Below, one piece after another: positions 26,378 through 34,844 of a DNA stretch of 64,000 nucleotides. Under the pieces are notes generated by a model that saw only the letters and a program-made list of their open reading frames with translations, made no database searches and had not been told where the DNA came from. Made by a program: the position numbers and the translations under genes. Position 1 is the first letter of the stretch, and every line of letters starts with the position of its first letter. This DNA comes from JANNSX01 sp041397825 (GTDB taxonomy: Bacteria; Pseudomonadota; Alphaproteobacteria; Rhizobiales; Hyphomicrobiaceae): assembly GCA_041397825.1 (NCBI GenBank), contig JAWKVX010000005.1, positions 551,241 to 615,240 of the forward strand. Direction: 5' to 3'.

Positions 26378-26722
26378 ATGACCAAGCGCGACGACAGCTT
26401 GCAGGCGCAGATGGAGAATATCCATAGGCTGCAGGAGGAAATCAAAGACCTGCAGCAGACGGCGAAGGAGCAACTCGTCGCCAAGGCCAACGAGGTGATT
26501 GCGGACCTGAATCGGATGGGCCACGACTATCGCCTGGTTCAAGGTTCGGGGCGTGGCGCCGGGCGAAGCGCACCCCGGCAGTCCGACCCCAGCCGCCCCT
26601 GCCCGGTCTGCCGGTTCCGCACGGTACCCTTCCATGATGGCCGGACACATCGTAGTCAGGGTAAGAACAAGAAGGCCTTTAGCGCCGAAGAGCTCCGAAG
26701 TCTGGGCCTTAAGCGCGCCTAA
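26378..26722 (+). CDS. Hypothetical protein with coiled coil and CxxC motif
   Basis: A 114-residue protein starting at an ATG with AAGGAG upstream. Residues 5-45 form an amphipathic, glutamine- and lysine-rich helix (EEIKDLQQTAKEQLVAKANE) likely to be coiled coil. The C-terminal part has CPVCRFRTVPFHDGRTHR, half of a possible zinc site, then KKAFSAEELRSLGLKRA. The frame continues upstream to 26120 without a convincing start. The arrangement of an oligomerising helix plus basic tail recalls nucleoid-associated proteins, but this is a guess. Confidence 0.55.
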   Translation: MTKRDDSLQAQMENIHRLQEEIKDLQQTAKEQLVAKANEVIADLNRMGHDYRLVQGSGRGAGRSAPRQSDPSRPCPVCRFRTVPFHDGRTHRSQGKNKKAFSAEELRSLGLKRA

Positions 26723-27131
26723 GGTATCTCGATCCGATCTCAGATTCAGCATGGCCGTAGCCTAGCGGGGCATCGGATGAGGCCGATGTGGCGCCGGGGC
26801 TCGTCGTGACAACACAACGACCGGCGGACGCGTGCGGGACGTTGAACCCGTTAGGGCATCGCTCACGGCCACTTCGACCTGACGATGAATGCCCATCAAA
26901 TCCAAGCGCTCCCGGCGTCTGTTGGCGGCTTCATCGAGCGCAGAGCGCGCAATTGATCCTCGCTGCCGATGGCGCGCAGGATATCGATGCCATCCACGGT
27001 GAACACGTTGCGCGACGGGGATGACCGATTACGGAAAGAATGAAAGTGAGTGTCGAAATCTTGCCCAGTCCGCCGATTCTGAGCGCTGAACAGAGGTCGC
27101 GCAGGATGTGGTGGTGTCCACAAAATCGATC
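26723..27131. other. 409-bp region without a recognised gene
   Basis: No frame in this stretch has a recognisable motif or a plausible ribosome site. It lies between the coiled-coil gene and the IS66-type remnant, and is probably decayed mobile-element flank. The 398 bp before the coiled-coil gene (25979-26377) are likewise without a supported feature. Confidence 0.4.
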
Positions 27132-27380
27132 ATGGACACGAATCGGGAGAGCCGGAACAGGCGCTGGCCTACGGCGCTGAAGCGGGAGATCGTGGCCATA
27201 CCGATGCGGCCAGGCGCGTCGGTTTCGATCGTGGCGCGACAGTAAGACGTCAACGCGAACCAGGTGTTCAGTTGGCGTCGCCGGTATGGCGACACGGGAG
27301 ATCCGTCGCCATCGTCCTCAACGGGTTCAGGGCATGTGCCGGTGACGGTGACGACGGAGCCAGAGGCGGAGATCACTCGG
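27132..27380 (+). pseudogene. IS66-family accessory gene (TnpA-like) remnant
   Basis: Starting at an ATG, the frame reads RRWPTALKREIVAIPMRPGA, then SVSIVARQ, a TAA at 27243, then DVNANQVFSWRRRYGD, and later HVPVTVTTEPEAEI. The pattern of a basic helix-turn-helix followed by VNANQVFxWRRxY is typical of the small first gene of IS66 elements. It is stopped internally, and the larger IS66 genes are not seen downstream, where the minus-strand DUF35 gene begins at 27453. Confidence 0.65.
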
Positions 27381-27452
27381 TCGCCCGTCCTCCAATGCCG
27401 GAGCGCAAATGTCTCTTTTTGGCACCGAGCGTCACGTGCGGCCAAACGCTGC

Positions 27453-27857
27453 TCATACCAATCGAAACACCGGAAGCGGCGGCAAACCTGGGCGTTCTCG
27501 CCAAGCGACGCGCACCGTGTCGCCGATCGATGCCTTCTGCGCGTCGATGCTCGTCAGCAGTCGGGGGCCTTCGTCGAGATCGACGAGCGCCACCAGATAG
27601 GGCGGCGGAAGTTCCTCGGTGACCGGCAGCCGCACAGTCGTCAGCGAATAGATTGTGCCCGTGCCCCTCGCCTCGATCCAGTCGAGCGTGGCCGCCTCGC
27701 AAGAGAGGCAGAAGGGGCGCGGATAGAACTGGTGATGGCCACAGCTCGCGCACTTCTGGATCATTAGCCGGCGCTCTAGGCAGGCCTGCCAGAACGGCTC
27801 TGTCGTCGGGTCGGCGATGCCCTGATCGCTGAGGTTCGGCTGTGCTAACTTACTCAC
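27453..27857 (-). CDS. DUF35 zinc-ribbon/OB-fold protein, thiolase partner
   Basis: A 134-residue protein with a rubredoxin-like zinc ribbon, CASCGHHQFYPRPFCLSC (four cysteines), preceded by the hooking helix region TEPFWQACLERRL and followed by an OB fold (GTGTIYSLTTVRLP, PPYLVALVDLDEGPRLLT). DUF35 proteins bridge or complete thiolase-fold enzymes, as in archaeal thiolase/HMG-CoA synthase complexes and steroid side-chain aldolases. The GTG start at 27857 overlaps the thiolase stop by eight bases, supporting a complex. An upstream ATG in frame lies inside the thiolase gene and is rejected. Confidence 0.85.
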   Translation of the reverse strand: MSKLAQPNLSDQGIADPTTEPFWQACLERRLMIQKCASCGHHQFYPRPFCLSCEAATLDWIEARGTGTIYSLTTVRLPVTEELPPPYLVALVDLDEGPRLLTSIDAQKASIGDTVRVAWRERPGLPPLPVFRLV

Positions 27858-29019
27858 GGGCGAGCACCACGGTTGAGGCCGTCGAGAAGGCGAGACCACC
27901 GGTGCCGTGCGCGACAGCGATCTCGGCATCCTCGACCTGCCGCGCTCCGGCCTCGTGACGCAACTGGCGCACGGCCTCGATCAACAGGAGTATGCCGAGC
28001 GCGCCAGGGTGATTGTAGGAGAGGCCACCTCCCGAGGTGAGCGCGGGAAGCGATCCACCGGGTGCTAGCCGACCTTCGGCGATGAAGTCGCCAGCCTCGC
28101 CCTTCTTGCAGAATCCGAGATCCTCGAGATAGAGCAGCACCGCGTGGGTGAAGTTGTCGTAGGGCTCGAGCACATCGACATCGGCCGGCGTGACGCCAGC
28201 CATGCCAAACGCCTCGCGGCCGGAAACGACACCGGGCGTCACTGTCAAGTCGGGACATTGGGCGACGTGCCACTGGCAATGGCTCTCGCCGGCGCCGAGA
28301 ACCCGCACGGGCCGCTTGCGCGCATCTCGGGCCCGCTCCTTGCTCGTGACGATGACCACACCGCCGCCATCGGTGACGAGGCAGCAATCGACCTTGCGCA
28401 ACGGATCGCACAGCATTGGCGAAGCCATGGCATCGTCGAGCGTCAACGGTTCGCGCGACCAAGCCTTGGGATTGAGCTGAGCCCACTTCCGCGCCGTCAC
28501 CGCAACATGCGCCAAGTGCTCCAGCGTGGTGCCGTGCTCGTACATGTGCCGCGCGGCGCTCAGCGCGTAGTGTCCGATCGGGAAGTGGATGCCGAAAGGG
28601 GCCTCGAACTGCGCCGCGAGTGTGCCGTCAGTCGGTGCAATCGCACGCTTGCGATTGCGACGGCTGCGCTGCCGCGAGGCGTAGCCGACGAGCGCCACCT
28701 CGCAGCGGCCCGCTGCAATGGCCAGCATCGCGTGGTGGATGAAAAACTCGAAAGACGCGCCGCCCATGTCGGAAGATTCTGCGTAGCGCGGATGGATCCC
28801 CATGTACTCGCCGACCTGGACCGACCCTTCCTCGCCCATGTAGTTCGTAAAGACCGCGTCGACGTCCTTGACGCGCAGCCCTGCCTCGCCGAGCGCCTCC
28901 TTGGCAGCCAGCGCCACCATCGACAGCTCGCTTTGATCCGTGACCTTGCCGAGCGGCGTCTCGGCTGCGCCGCTGATATAGATCGGACTCGCGCCGAGGC
29001 TTTTGGACATCGAAACCAT
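27850..29019 (-). CDS. Thiolase-fold protein (SCP2-thiolase/lipid-transfer type) without the usual Cys nucleophile
   Basis: A 389-residue thiolase-superfamily protein. It begins with PIYISGAAETPLGK, and the C-terminal half has VTDGGGVVIV, GGLSYNHPGALG (family His region) and VAHGTGG. At the position where thiolases have the acyl-accepting Cys followed by a Ser, it reads DMGGASFEFFIHHAM, with Ala and Ser instead. Such Cys-less members pair with DUF35 proteins and can act as retro-aldolases on CoA thioesters. Start is ATG 29019, with 29010 as alternative. It is divergent from the XRE-cupin regulator across a palindrome-bearing gap. Thiolysis is therefore doubtful; aldol chemistry or CoA-ester binding is more likely. 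Confidence 0.83.
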   Translation of the reverse strand: MVSMSKSLGASPIYISGAAETPLGKVTDQSELSMVALAAKEALGEAGLRVKDVDAVFTNYMGEEGSVQVGEYMGIHPRYAESSDMGGASFEFFIHHAMLAIAAGRCEVALVGYASRQRSRRNRKRAIAPTDGTLAAQFEAPFGIHFPIGHYALSAARHMYEHGTTLEHLAHVAVTARKWAQLNPKAWSREPLTLDDAMASPMLCDPLRKVDCCLVTDGGGVVIVTSKERARDARKRPVRVLGAGESHCQWHVAQCPDLTVTPGVVSGREAFGMAGVTPADVDVLEPYDNFTHAVLLYLEDLGFCKKGEAGDFIAEGRLAPGGSLPALTSGGGLSYNHPGALGILLLIEAVRQLRHEAGARQVEDAEIAVAHGTGGLAFSTASTVVLARE

Positions 29020-29071
29020 TCCGGATTGCGGGAGCAGTGTCAGGTTACTGAAAAAGTATGATAAGCTGACA

Positions 29072-29102
29072 CTCGGCCAAGTCAATTGACAGTTGGGCCG
29101 AG
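29072..29102. promoter_or_regulatory. Nested palindrome, candidate operator
   Basis: A perfect 10-bp palindrome GTCAATTGAC (29081-29090) is flanked by CTCGGCCAA on the left and TTGGGCCGAG on the right, near-perfect inverted repeats with one extra G. It lies in the gap between the divergent thiolase gene (29019) and XRE-cupin regulator gene (29163), a natural site for autoregulation and control of the thiolase-DUF35 operon. Confidence 0.5.
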
Positions 29103-29162
29103 GCTGCTACTCAGGCGCGTCGCGCGACATCAACCTGCGCGGTGCGGTAGACGAGAGTTGTG

Positions 29163-29921
29163 ATGAAGAAGGTCAAGCAGCGACAGGGCCGTAGCGCTCC
29201 GCGCAAGGCCGCAGACAAGGCCGCCGGCCAGTCCCTGCCGCACATCTGCCTGTTGCATCCCGATCAGCTGGGGGGGGTCGCACAGAACAGTGCCAGTTCA
29301 CGTCATCGCCAGATCCCGCCCGATATCGGCAGGCGCCTGCGCGAGATCCGCCTACGCAAGAACATGACGTTGAGCGAGATTGAGGTCCTCTCGGGGGTTT
29401 CGAAATCGATGCTTTCCCAAATCGAGCGGGGCAAGGTGAACCCGACTTTCGCGAGAGTCTGGCATTTGACGCGCTCGCTCGGCGTGGGTGTCGGCGAGTT
29501 GCTCGGCGAGGTTTCCTCGCGCTTCGAGGAGATCACGCAATTCGAGCATGTGAAAGTCTACCGCACGCCGACCATCACGTCCTCCGACGGTCTATGCACG
29601 ACGAAGATTCTGAATCCCATCCGCTTTCAGCTGCCCTTCGAATGGTACGAGCTCACATTGCAGCGGGGCGGGGCGCTCAGGGCCAATGCGCACGGGAATG
29701 GAGCGTGGGAGCACATGACGGTCGTCAATGGCCGGGTCGTCGTCGAGATCGGCGATGACGAGGTGACGCTCGAAGCCGGAGAGACCGTCCGCTATTCCGC
29801 CGAGCAGCCGCACGGCGTCCGGAACAACCATACGGGCATCTCGAAAGTAATGCTGGTGCTGGTTGCGGTGAAGGAGCTGGCGGCCAAGAGCATTCCGTTT
29901 GGGCCGGATGAGGGTGCTTGA
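29163..29921 (+). CDS. XRE-family regulator with C-terminal cupin domain
   Basis: A 252-residue regulator. After a basic, Lys/Arg-rich tail of about 55 residues comes an HTH-XRE domain: IGRRLREIRLRKNMTLSEIE, then VSKSMLSQIERGKVNPT. The C-terminal half is a cupin, with GAWEHMTVVNGRVVVEIGDDE and YSAEQPHGVRN. This HTH-cupin class (for example PuuR-like) senses small ligands in the cupin and controls amino acid or polyamine catabolism. The start is ATG 29163 (a GTG at 29160 is directly before it). It is divergent from the thiolase gene and convergent with the long catabolic operon ending at 29927, so both are candidate targets. Confidence 0.88.
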   Translation: MKKVKQRQGRSAPRKAADKAAGQSLPHICLLHPDQLGGVAQNSASSRHRQIPPDIGRRLREIRLRKNMTLSEIEVLSGVSKSMLSQIERGKVNPTFARVWHLTRSLGVGVGELLGEVSSRFEEITQFEHVKVYRTPTITSSDGLCTTKILNPIRFQLPFEWYELTLQRGGALRANAHGNGAWEHMTVVNGRVVVEIGDDEVTLEAGETVRYSAEQPHGVRNNHTGISKVMLVLVAVKELAAKSIPFGPDEGA

Positions 29922-29926
29922 CCGGC

Positions 29927-31147
29927 CTATTGGTTGGAATGTCGAGCCTGAGTGGAATGCCGCCCAAGCGCGAATGGCGTGAGATCATAGGCTGGCCGAT
30001 CGCCACTCATGTCGGATGCGAGCAAGCTGCCGGCGTAGGCCCCCACGAGATTGCCGAAGAAATGGCCGGAATTGATCGACAGACCGTCGATGCCGGGCCT
30101 GGGATCGATGACCGGAAGACCGTCCTTTGGCTGACATACAAGTCCAGCCCAGCTGCGCTCGAGGGAGAGGCCGGCCAGGGCAGGAATCGTCTCGGGCAGT
30201 ATCGACGACGCCATCGCTTGGCCCTTGACGGTCGGCTGATCGTTGGCCGGCGACGTCGTGAAGGCGCAGCCAAATCGAATTCGCCCATCGGCGCTTCGGA
30301 CGATCTGCTCGGTGAACCTCAGTGGAGGATCACTCTCATCGAGGTGATGGCGGGTGAGTGCCTCCACGGCGGCTCGGTCGACGCCAACCGGCGTGAAAAA
30401 GCGGAATAGGGCCTGGCCGCAGATAACCGGCTCGATCTCGAGTTCGGTGGCGGCTGTTGCCGCAGCCTCGAACCGGTAGATGTCCCACGGAGCCATCCGT
30501 AATCCGGCCGCTTCCAGAATTCGGACCGTGTCCAATCCGGATGCGAGGACGACGTGCGCCGCACCAATCTCCTCCGCAGAATCGAGAACGACACCACGGC
30601 AAGTGCCACCCGACATCAGCAGACTGGAGACATTCGCCGGAGCGCGCAGCACGGCCCCGCGGGCGAGGGAAAGCGCGACGAAGCGGGCGACCAGCGCGGC
30701 GGTATCCTGGTAGGCATCCAGCGGGTTGTAAACTCCGCCCACAACCTTCGGGCCGAAGGCGGCACAGAGCGACAGCAACTGCGCGCGGTCCACATGCTCG
30801 ACGGCGAGCCCGCCGGCGCACCGGTCCGCAACGAAGGCCTCGGCTATGGGCGCCAGCCGCTCGTCGCGATAGACAATCAAGCCGCCACAGGCACGGAAGC
30901 CAAATTCACCAAGGTCGTCGGCGATCGATGCGGCGAACTGGCGTCCGGCGAGCGCGAACTCCATCTGCAGGCCGGCGGATTTCGTCTGAAGCCAGAGAAA
31001 CCCCGGATTGCGGCCGGAAGCTCCGTGGGCTGGTCGCACAGAATCGAGTATCAGCACCCGGTGGCCCCGCTCACTGAGATAGTGGGCCGTGGCTGCTCCG
31101 GCGATACCGGCGCCCACGACAATGATGTCGTGGCGATGGGTCGTCAC
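29927..31147 (-). CDS. DAO-family FAD-dependent oxidoreductase
   Basis: A 406-residue flavoprotein with the FAD motif IIVVGAGIAGAATAHYLS at residues 8-25, then GASGRNPGFLWLQT, the segment where covalent or tight FAD contact occurs in this family, and the C-terminal GLSINSGHFFGNLVGA. These enzymes oxidise amines or amino acids. The GTG at 31147 overlaps the stop of the upstream MaoC gene (GTGA). It is the last gene of the operon running from 40787. It ends 5 bp from the convergent regulator gene. The substrate is likely the amine imported by the neighbouring Pot-type system, but this is inferred. Confidence 0.85.
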   Translation of the reverse strand: MTTHRHDIIVVGAGIAGAATAHYLSERGHRVLILDSVRPAHGASGRNPGFLWLQTKSAGLQMEFALAGRQFAASIADDLGEFGFRACGGLIVYRDERLAPIAEAFVADRCAGGLAVEHVDRAQLLSLCAAFGPKVVGGVYNPLDAYQDTAALVARFVALSLARGAVLRAPANVSSLLMSGGTCRGVVLDSAEEIGAAHVVLASGLDTVRILEAAGLRMAPWDIYRFEAAATAATELEIEPVICGQALFRFFTPVGVDRAAVEALTRHHLDESDPPLRFTEQIVRSADGRIRFGCAFTTSPANDQPTVKGQAMASSILPETIPALAGLSLERSWAGLVCQPKDGLPVIDPRPGIDGLSINSGHFFGNLVGAYAGSLLASDMSGDRPAYDLTPFALGRHSTQARHSNQ

Positions 31148-31551
31148 GGGCCCGCTCCCCGTACGACGATTTCCGCCGATCCCGAGATGACAGTGCCACC
31201 GCCGTCGCGCACGAGCGTGAGTTCGAGCGAGGCGCTCTCTGACCCGTCGGGGCTCGCGAATGTTCGGACGACCTGCCCTTGCGGTATCAACACGTCGCCC
31301 GGCCAAACGCGATCGGAAAAACGCACCTTGTAGCGGCGGACAGAGCCGGGCCCGAACCAGGTGCTCAAGAACGAGCCGAGCAGCCCCGCCGACAACATGC
31401 CATGTGCCATGACGCTCGGGAGACCGGCGGCCTGCGCGAAATCCGGATCGTGATGGAGCGGGTTGAAATCGCCAGAGGCCCCCGCATAGCGGACGAAGTC
31501 GGTGATCGTCAGCGGTCCAAAGCGCATTTCGGGAGGAGGAGGAAGTGTCAT
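31144..31551 (-). CDS. MaoC-type hot-dog dehydratase
   Basis: A 135-residue single hot-dog protein. The hydratase motif YAGASGDFNPLHHDPDFA (about residues 22-39) holds the catalytic Asp and His, and VMAHGMLSAGLLG is the following hot-dog helix. It overlaps both neighbours by 4 bp: its start lies in the stop of the FAS1-like gene, and its stop in the start of the flavoprotein gene. Together with the 31548 gene it gives the two-domain arrangement of (R)-hydratases split into two chains, suggesting a heterodimer that hydrates or dehydrates a CoA thioester. Confidence 0.86.
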   Translation of the reverse strand: MTLPPPPEMRFGPLTITDFVRYAGASGDFNPLHHDPDFAQAAGLPSVMAHGMLSAGLLGSFLSTWFGPGSVRRYKVRFSDRVWPGDVLIPQGQVVRTFASPDGSESASLELTLVRDGGGTVISGSAEIVVRGAGP

Positions 31552-31955
31552 GTCGCCGCCGCCGTCTCGATCGCTGTCGAGCGCTCGTAGCCGATGATTT
31601 CGCCAGTCGCCGCGTCGCTCATCTCGATCTCGGAGACGACGATGCGCATGGATCCGCCACGCTTGCCCTGCTTCACCGTGTCGGAGGCGATCCGCGCGCG
31701 GCAGCGAACGACATCTCCGGGCACGAGCGGCCGCAGATATTCATACTCCTGCTCGCCATGCACGGTGCGCGCGCGGTCGAGCTTCAGAATATCGAGGACC
31801 ATCCGCTCGATGAAGCTTGCATTGAGGACGACGGGGAACGTCGGCGGAGGAACGGGAGGCTCCTGCGTGGCGCCTGGATCATGCACGGCCCGCGCAAGCT
31901 CTCGCACCTTGCCCCATTCGACGGGATGAACCCACTCGGCAAGAATGTCGCTCAT
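31548..31955 (-). CDS. FAS1-like/MaoC N-terminal-type hot-dog protein
   Basis: A 135-residue hot-dog protein of the FAS1-like dehydratase or MaoC N-terminal type. It shows PTFPVVLNASFIERMVLDIL, VHGEQEYEYLRPLVPGDVV and the strand RGGSMRIVVSEIEMSD, but not the Asp-His hydratase motif of its neighbour, as expected for the non-catalytic half. It starts 3 bp after the permease gene and overlaps the catalytic partner by 4 bp. Confidence 0.82.
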   Translation of the reverse strand: MSDILAEWVHPVEWGKVRELARAVHDPGATQEPPVPPPTFPVVLNASFIERMVLDILKLDRARTVHGEQEYEYLRPLVPGDVVRCRARIASDTVKQGKRGGSMRIVVSEIEMSDAATGEIIGYERSTAIETAAAT

Positions 31956-31958
31956 GGC

Positions 31959-32783
31959 CTATGCCAAGCTTTTCGTAACCGCACCACGGCGCGTCAACAG
32001 GTAGAGCAGCGCCAGCGCCACGAGGTTGAAGGCAATGAGTAGTGTCGCGACCGCCGTAATCGTTGGATTGATTTGCATGATGAGCTCGTTGAACATCCGC
32101 TTCGGGATGGTCATGTACGTGCCGCCGACGAACAATGTCACAACCACCTCGTCGAAGGAGATCACGAACGCGAAAATCCAGGCGGCGATCGCGCTCGGCA
32201 TCAGGTTAGGCAACACGATTTGCAACAGCACCCGCGCTTTCGATGCGCCGAGCGTCATCGCCACCTGCTCGATTCGCTCGTCGAAGCTCTTGATCGCCAC
32301 CTGCATGATCAGAACGATATAGGGTACGACGAGGATCGTGTGCGCGAGCACGAGTCCGAGGAATGTGCCGAGCAGCTTGGTCTTGGCGAACACAATGAAG
32401 AGTGCCACGGCCGCGATGATGGTCGGGAAGATCATCGGTGCCATGAAGTTGCCTTCGATCAGTCTACGCCCGGGCAGCCTGCCGCGCGTCAGGCCATAGG
32501 CAGCCAGCGTACCGAGCACGAGCGCGATGCTGCTTGAAAGGGTCGCCAGGATCACAGAGTTGACGCCAGCCCGCTGCCAGACCTCGGTGGTGAAGAAGGA
32601 TTCGTACCATCTGAGCGACAGACCCGGCGGTGGGAACTGCAGCGATTGCGCGCTCGAGAAGGACATCGGCACGACGATCAGGATCGGCAGGCAGAGGAAC
32701 ACCAGAACGGCACCGGCAACCACGCCGAGCCAGACCGGGACTGTTCGCACCGGCGTCGCCGAAGTGTGGGTCGCCGCACTCAT
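31959..32783 (-). CDS. ABC transporter permease, PotC type
   Basis: A 274-residue inner-membrane permease. Helix 1 is VWLGVVAGAVLVFLCLPILI, followed by VVPMSFSS and the periplasmic GLSLRWYESFF region that marks PotC-like proteins; the EAA-type loop QVAMTLGASKARVLLQIVLP is intact. The ATG at 32783 overlaps the stop of the PotB-type gene (ATGA at 32780). It forms one importer with 32780, 33720 and 34845, for a polyamine- or betaine-like cation or related solute. Confidence 0.9.
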   Translation of the reverse strand: MSAATHTSATPVRTVPVWLGVVAGAVLVFLCLPILIVVPMSFSSAQSLQFPPPGLSLRWYESFFTTEVWQRAGVNSVILATLSSSIALVLGTLAAYGLTRGRLPGRRLIEGNFMAPMIFPTIIAAVALFIVFAKTKLLGTFLGLVLAHTILVVPYIVLIMQVAIKSFDERIEQVAMTLGASKARVLLQIVLPNLMPSAIAAWIFAFVISFDEVVVTLFVGGTYMTIPKRMFNELIMQINPTITAVATLLIAFNLVALALLYLLTRRGAVTKSLA

Positions 32784-33664
32784 GTGCGCTCTCTGAGCCG
32801 CTGGTAGACGCCATAGAGCAGCAGCGTCAGGAGAAGTAGCACTACGGCATTGACCGCCGCCATCTCCCATCGCGCGAACTTATTGATGAGTAGGTCCATC
32901 ATATTGGCAATCATCGGTACCTTGCCGCCGCCCAAGATGGCTGGCGTAATGTAGAATCCGAGCGAAAGGATGAAGACAAGCACCATGGCCGCCGACAATG
33001 CCGGAATGGTCAGCGGAAAGAACACGCGCCAGAAAATGGCCATGCGCGATGCGCCGAGCGTCTCCGCTACCTGCAGCAGGCGCGGATCGATGCGCCGCAT
33101 GGCGGTTGCCAGTGGCAGGATCAGAAACGGCAGCAACACGTTCACCATGCCAAGTAGCACGCCGTTCTCGTTATAGAGGAACTCGACGGGCTTCGTAGTC
33201 ATGCCCATCGCCTGCAGCCAGCGATTGACGATGCCGCCATTGCCGAGGATGACAATCCAGGCATAGGTGCGGACGAGGATGGAAACCCAGAAGGTCATGA
33301 CGACGATTCCGAGCATCAGCATCTGCCGGTCCGGCGGTAGTTTCGAAATCCAGTAGGCGAGCGGATAGCCCAGGAGCGCTGCGATCAGCGTGACCTCGAT
33401 GGCGATCAGGGCAGTTCGCCAGATGATCTTGAGGAAGTAACCCGCCTCGACGAACTCGGTATAGTTGCCGGTCGTCAGCTCACCTGTTTCGGGGTGCGAG
33501 AAGCTCCAGAGCGCTGTCGTGAACAGGGGTAGATCGAAGGCCAACAGGACGAGCAGGAGCAGAGGCGCGACAAAAATGAAATAGCTCCAACGGTTCTCGC
33601 CGCGGCCCGAATTTGCAGCCGGGGCAGTTCTGGTCGGAGCTTCGGCACCGGCTGCAATGGTCAT
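32780..33664 (-). CDS. ABC transporter permease, PotB type
   Basis: A 294-residue inner-membrane permease. After a short cytoplasmic tail, the first helix is FIFVAPLLLLVLLAFDLPLF, with the EAA-type loop LLQVAETLGASRMAIFWRVFFP near residues 195-216. It follows the binding protein gene by 55 bp and overlaps the PotC-type gene. Family members carry spermidine/putrescine, iron or other small solutes. Confidence 0.9.
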   Translation of the reverse strand: MTIAAGAEAPTRTAPAANSGRGENRWSYFIFVAPLLLLVLLAFDLPLFTTALWSFSHPETGELTTGNYTEFVEAGYFLKIIWRTALIAIEVTLIAALLGYPLAYWISKLPPDRQMLMLGIVVMTFWVSILVRTYAWIVILGNGGIVNRWLQAMGMTTKPVEFLYNENGVLLGMVNVLLPFLILPLATAMRRIDPRLLQVAETLGASRMAIFWRVFFPLTIPALSAAMVLVFILSLGFYITPAILGGGKVPMIANMMDLLINKFARWEMAAVNAVVLLLLTLLLYGVYQRLRERT

Positions 33665-33719
33665 GCGTTCGATCCGTGAAGCCGCAGGAAGCCCTGACCT
33701 CCCTGCGGCATCTCTTGCG

Positions 33720-34745
33720 TTACATTTTCAGCATGAACTCGTTCCAGCGCTTCTCGATCTCGGCGGCGTTCTTCAACGCCCATTCGCCGTTCGGAATCCA
33801 CTGGACCTTCTTGTTCTCGCTGTAAGTCGGGAACTCCGAGAGCTTGTCCTTCGGCAGCAGCGCCTCGAGGTCCGGGCTCGGGCCGGGATAGGATATGTAT
33901 TGAGCGATGCAGGCCTGGTTCTCGGGGATCGTCTGCTCGTAGAACCAGGTGGCGAGCGCCTTCTTCTGCTCTGGTGTCGCGCCCTTGGTAACGACGAACC
34001 AGGAGATGTCGAGCATGCCGTCGGTCCAGTTGACTTTGATTCCCGGTTTGCCGACGACACGGCCCGACCAGGAGATCGCATATTGCACTTCGTTGTCGGC
34101 GAGGAGCTGCGGCGGCTGGGCGCCGGCTTCCCACCAGATCGTGTCGCCCTTGATCTTCTCGAGCATGGCGAAGGCCTTGTCGAGATCGACGCCGTCCTTG
34201 GCAACGCTTGCCGCCGTCTGGCCGCCGGCGATCGCAGCGAAAGGCAGCACGTAGTCCGGGTACTTCGGCAGTCCGCGCTTGCCTGGGAAGGCGGCCGTGT
34301 CGAAGAATTCGGCCCAGTTGGCCGGCGCCTTGGCATCCTCGCGATGAGCCATGACGGTCGAGTAGTAAGAGGCGCCGAAGCCGTACTTGTTCTTGGCTTC
34401 CTCGAACATCGGCTTCGGATTGACGGCCGCCCAGTCGATCTCCTCGACGAGGCCTTCCGAAATCATCCGGTAGAGCTCGGTGGTACCCGCGTCCGCTGCC
34501 ACGTTCGTGATCGTGCCCGACTTCACCTGCGCCGCGAGCTTGGCATAGCCGCCGGGCGTTTCGATGATGACGTTGATGCCGTGCTTGCCCTTCATGATGG
34601 GCTCGTCGATGCATTTGACGATGGCATCGCCCCATTCACCGCCGGCATGCATCACATGCAGGTCCTCGGCGATTGCCGGCCACGACAGCGCGGCGAGCGC
34701 CACGCCTGAGACCAGTCCGATCGCCGTCCGCTTCAATCCAGACAT
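33720..34745 (-). CDS. ABC transporter substrate-binding protein, PotD-like (family 1)
   Basis: A 341-residue periplasmic protein with a clear signal peptide: basic MSGLKRT, hydrophobic AIGLVSGVALAALS and cleavage after AIA. The mature chain begins EDLHVMHAGGEWGDAIVK, followed by GYAKLAAQVKSGTITNV, typical of PotD and related binding proteins for polyamines, GABA or similar cations. ATG 34745 has GGAGGAG upstream, which decides it over the ATG at 34760. The gene lies 99 bp after the ATPase gene; the rest of the importer follows. Confidence 0.9.
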   Translation of the reverse strand: MSGLKRTAIGLVSGVALAALSWPAIAEDLHVMHAGGEWGDAIVKCIDEPIMKGKHGINVIIETPGGYAKLAAQVKSGTITNVAADAGTTELYRMISEGLVEEIDWAAVNPKPMFEEAKNKYGFGASYYSTVMAHREDAKAPANWAEFFDTAAFPGKRGLPKYPDYVLPFAAIAGGQTAASVAKDGVDLDKAFAMLEKIKGDTIWWEAGAQPPQLLADNEVQYAISWSGRVVGKPGIKVNWTDGMLDISWFVVTKGATPEQKKALATWFYEQTIPENQACIAQYISYPGPSPDLEALLPKDKLSEFPTYSENKKVQWIPNGEWALKNAAEIEKRWNEFMLKM

Positions 34746-34844
34746 CGGCTTCTCCTCCAACCGTTTGGCCCCGCACGATGCGAGGCCTTCGACCCGTTCG
34801 AGCAGGTCAATACGTCACTCTTCGCCCACGCCTCGCGCATGTGA

